Origin: Bacteroidota bacterium
Lineage (GTDB): Bacteria > Bacteroidota > Bacteroidia > NS11-12g > UBA955
NCBI GenBank assembly: GCA_008081305.1
Contig: VMCP01000025.1
Span: 1 to 6,575 of the forward strand
Length of the DNA: 6,575 bases
Direction: 5' to 3'
The position numbers and the translations under genes were made by a program. Positions 6,052 through 6,575 of this stretch are shown piece by piece. The number at the start of each line of letters is the position of its first letter. Position 1 is the stretch's first letter. Below the pieces are notes generated by a model that saw only the letters and a list, made by a program, of their open reading frames with translations, made no database searches and was not told where the DNA came from.

Positions 6052-6575
6052 TTAGTTAAATCTTTTAATTTTGGCACCGAGAGGGTTTAGACGTTCTTCA
6101 ATTCTCTCATAACCACGGTCAATTTGTTCAATGTTGCGGATGGTACTTTTCCCTTTTGCACTCATAGCTGCAATCAATAAAGCGACTCCCGCACGAATAT
6201 CAGGTGAGGACATGGTGATTCCTCTTAATTGGGTTTTCCTATCTAGACCAATTACTGTAGCCCTGTGGGGATCACAAAGGATAATCTGTGCTCCCATATC
6301 AATGAGGTTATCTACAAAAAACAACCTGCTTTCGAACATCTTTTGATGAATCAATACGGTACCTCTTGCTTGAGTTGCAGTCACTAAGGCGATAGAAATC
6401 AGGTCAGGGGTGAACCCAGGCCATATTTGGTCTGAGATGGTTAGTATTGAACCATCAATGAATGAATCAATTTCGTAATGCTCGTTGTCATTGATCACGA
6501 TATCGTCACCCTCAATTTTCATATTGACACCTAATCGTTCGAATGTTCGTGGGATAATTCCTAATTGGTCAATGC
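6052..6575 (-). CDS. murA: UDP-N-acetylglucosamine 1-carboxyvinyltransferase, C-terminal part
   Basis: MurA transfers enolpyruvate from PEP to UDP-GlcNAc, the first committed step of peptidoglycan synthesis, in the cytoplasm. The C-terminal 173 residues are visible (the family is about 420-440 long); the frame runs open past the window edge, so the ATG at 6522 is internal. Visible landmarks: WPGFTPD (6423-6403), whose Asp aligns with the E. coli catalytic Asp305; the FESRLFFV and DMGAQI stretches; SSPDIR (6210-6193), whose D-x-R matches Asp369/Arg371 of E. coli; and DRGYERIE near the end (from 6120), carrying the Arg397 equivalent. The fosfomycin-target cysteine loop lies outside the window. 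Compared with E. coli (FPTD), the order before the Asp is FTPD; I recall this form from other Bacteroidota MurA proteins. The alternative, another EPSP-synthase-superfamily member, is unlikely given the MurA-specific C-terminal DRGYERIE motif. Confidence 0.95.
   Translation of the reverse strand, partial: IDQLGIIPRTFERLGVNMKIEGDDIVINDNEHYEIDSFIDGSILTISDQIWPGFTPDLISIALVTATQARGTVLIHQKMFESRLFFVDNLIDMGAQIILCDPHRATVIGLDRKTQLRGITMSSPDIRAGVALLIAAMSAKGKSTIRNIEQIDRGYERIEERLNPLGAKIKRFN

Noticed and set aside
6131..6346. Forward-strand frame of 71 codons opposite murA
   Set aside because: It is the antisense shadow of highly conserved murA sequence.

Overview
The window reads as ordinary chromosome of a Bacteroidota bacterium, probably Flavobacteriales; the family level is inference. 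Four signs support this: a protein with an N-terminal signal peptide and a type IX secretion (T9SS) C-terminal sorting domain; a DUF5723-like predicted outer-membrane protein; a Rho factor with a long charged insertion between its N-terminal and RNA-binding domains; and promoter boxes of the phylum's TAnnTTTG type in place of E. coli-like -10 boxes and Shine-Dalgarno sites. The DNA is moderately AT-rich throughout, with no visible compositional break, insertion sequence, tRNA, rRNA or CRISPR array.

Layout: (1) 1-631 (+), most of a ferredoxin/flavodoxin-NADP reductase-type flavoprotein, cut at its 5' end. (2) 632-752, intergenic, with a weak promoter candidate for the next gene. (3) 753-2363 (+), transcription terminator Rho, followed with a 1-base overlap by (4) 2363-3067 (+), a classical short-chain dehydrogenase/reductase; the two probably form one transcript. 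(5) 3068-3173, an intergenic region with a nested inverted repeat running into a perfect TAnnTTTG box. (6) 3174-4511 (+), a secreted T9SS cargo protein of unknown function, closed by (7) a very strong intrinsic terminator at 4531-4560. (8) 4594-6048 (+), a DUF5723-like protein with its own promoter box at 4582-4589; its start is best placed at a GTG, 33 bases after the first ATG of the frame. (9) 6052-6575 (-), the C-terminal part of MurA, convergent with the previous gene and only 3 bases from it.

The genes do not form one pathway. Rho and MurA are core housekeeping functions, the two oxidoreductases are generic, and the two exported proteins fit the cell-envelope and secretion style of the phylum. 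I found no convincing undescribed multi-gene system. The most useful points are regulatory: the GTG start with a near-leaderless arrangement at 4594, the nested palindrome at 3097-3142, and the nearly touching convergent 3' ends at 6048/6052. No intergenic stretch exceeds 300 bases.
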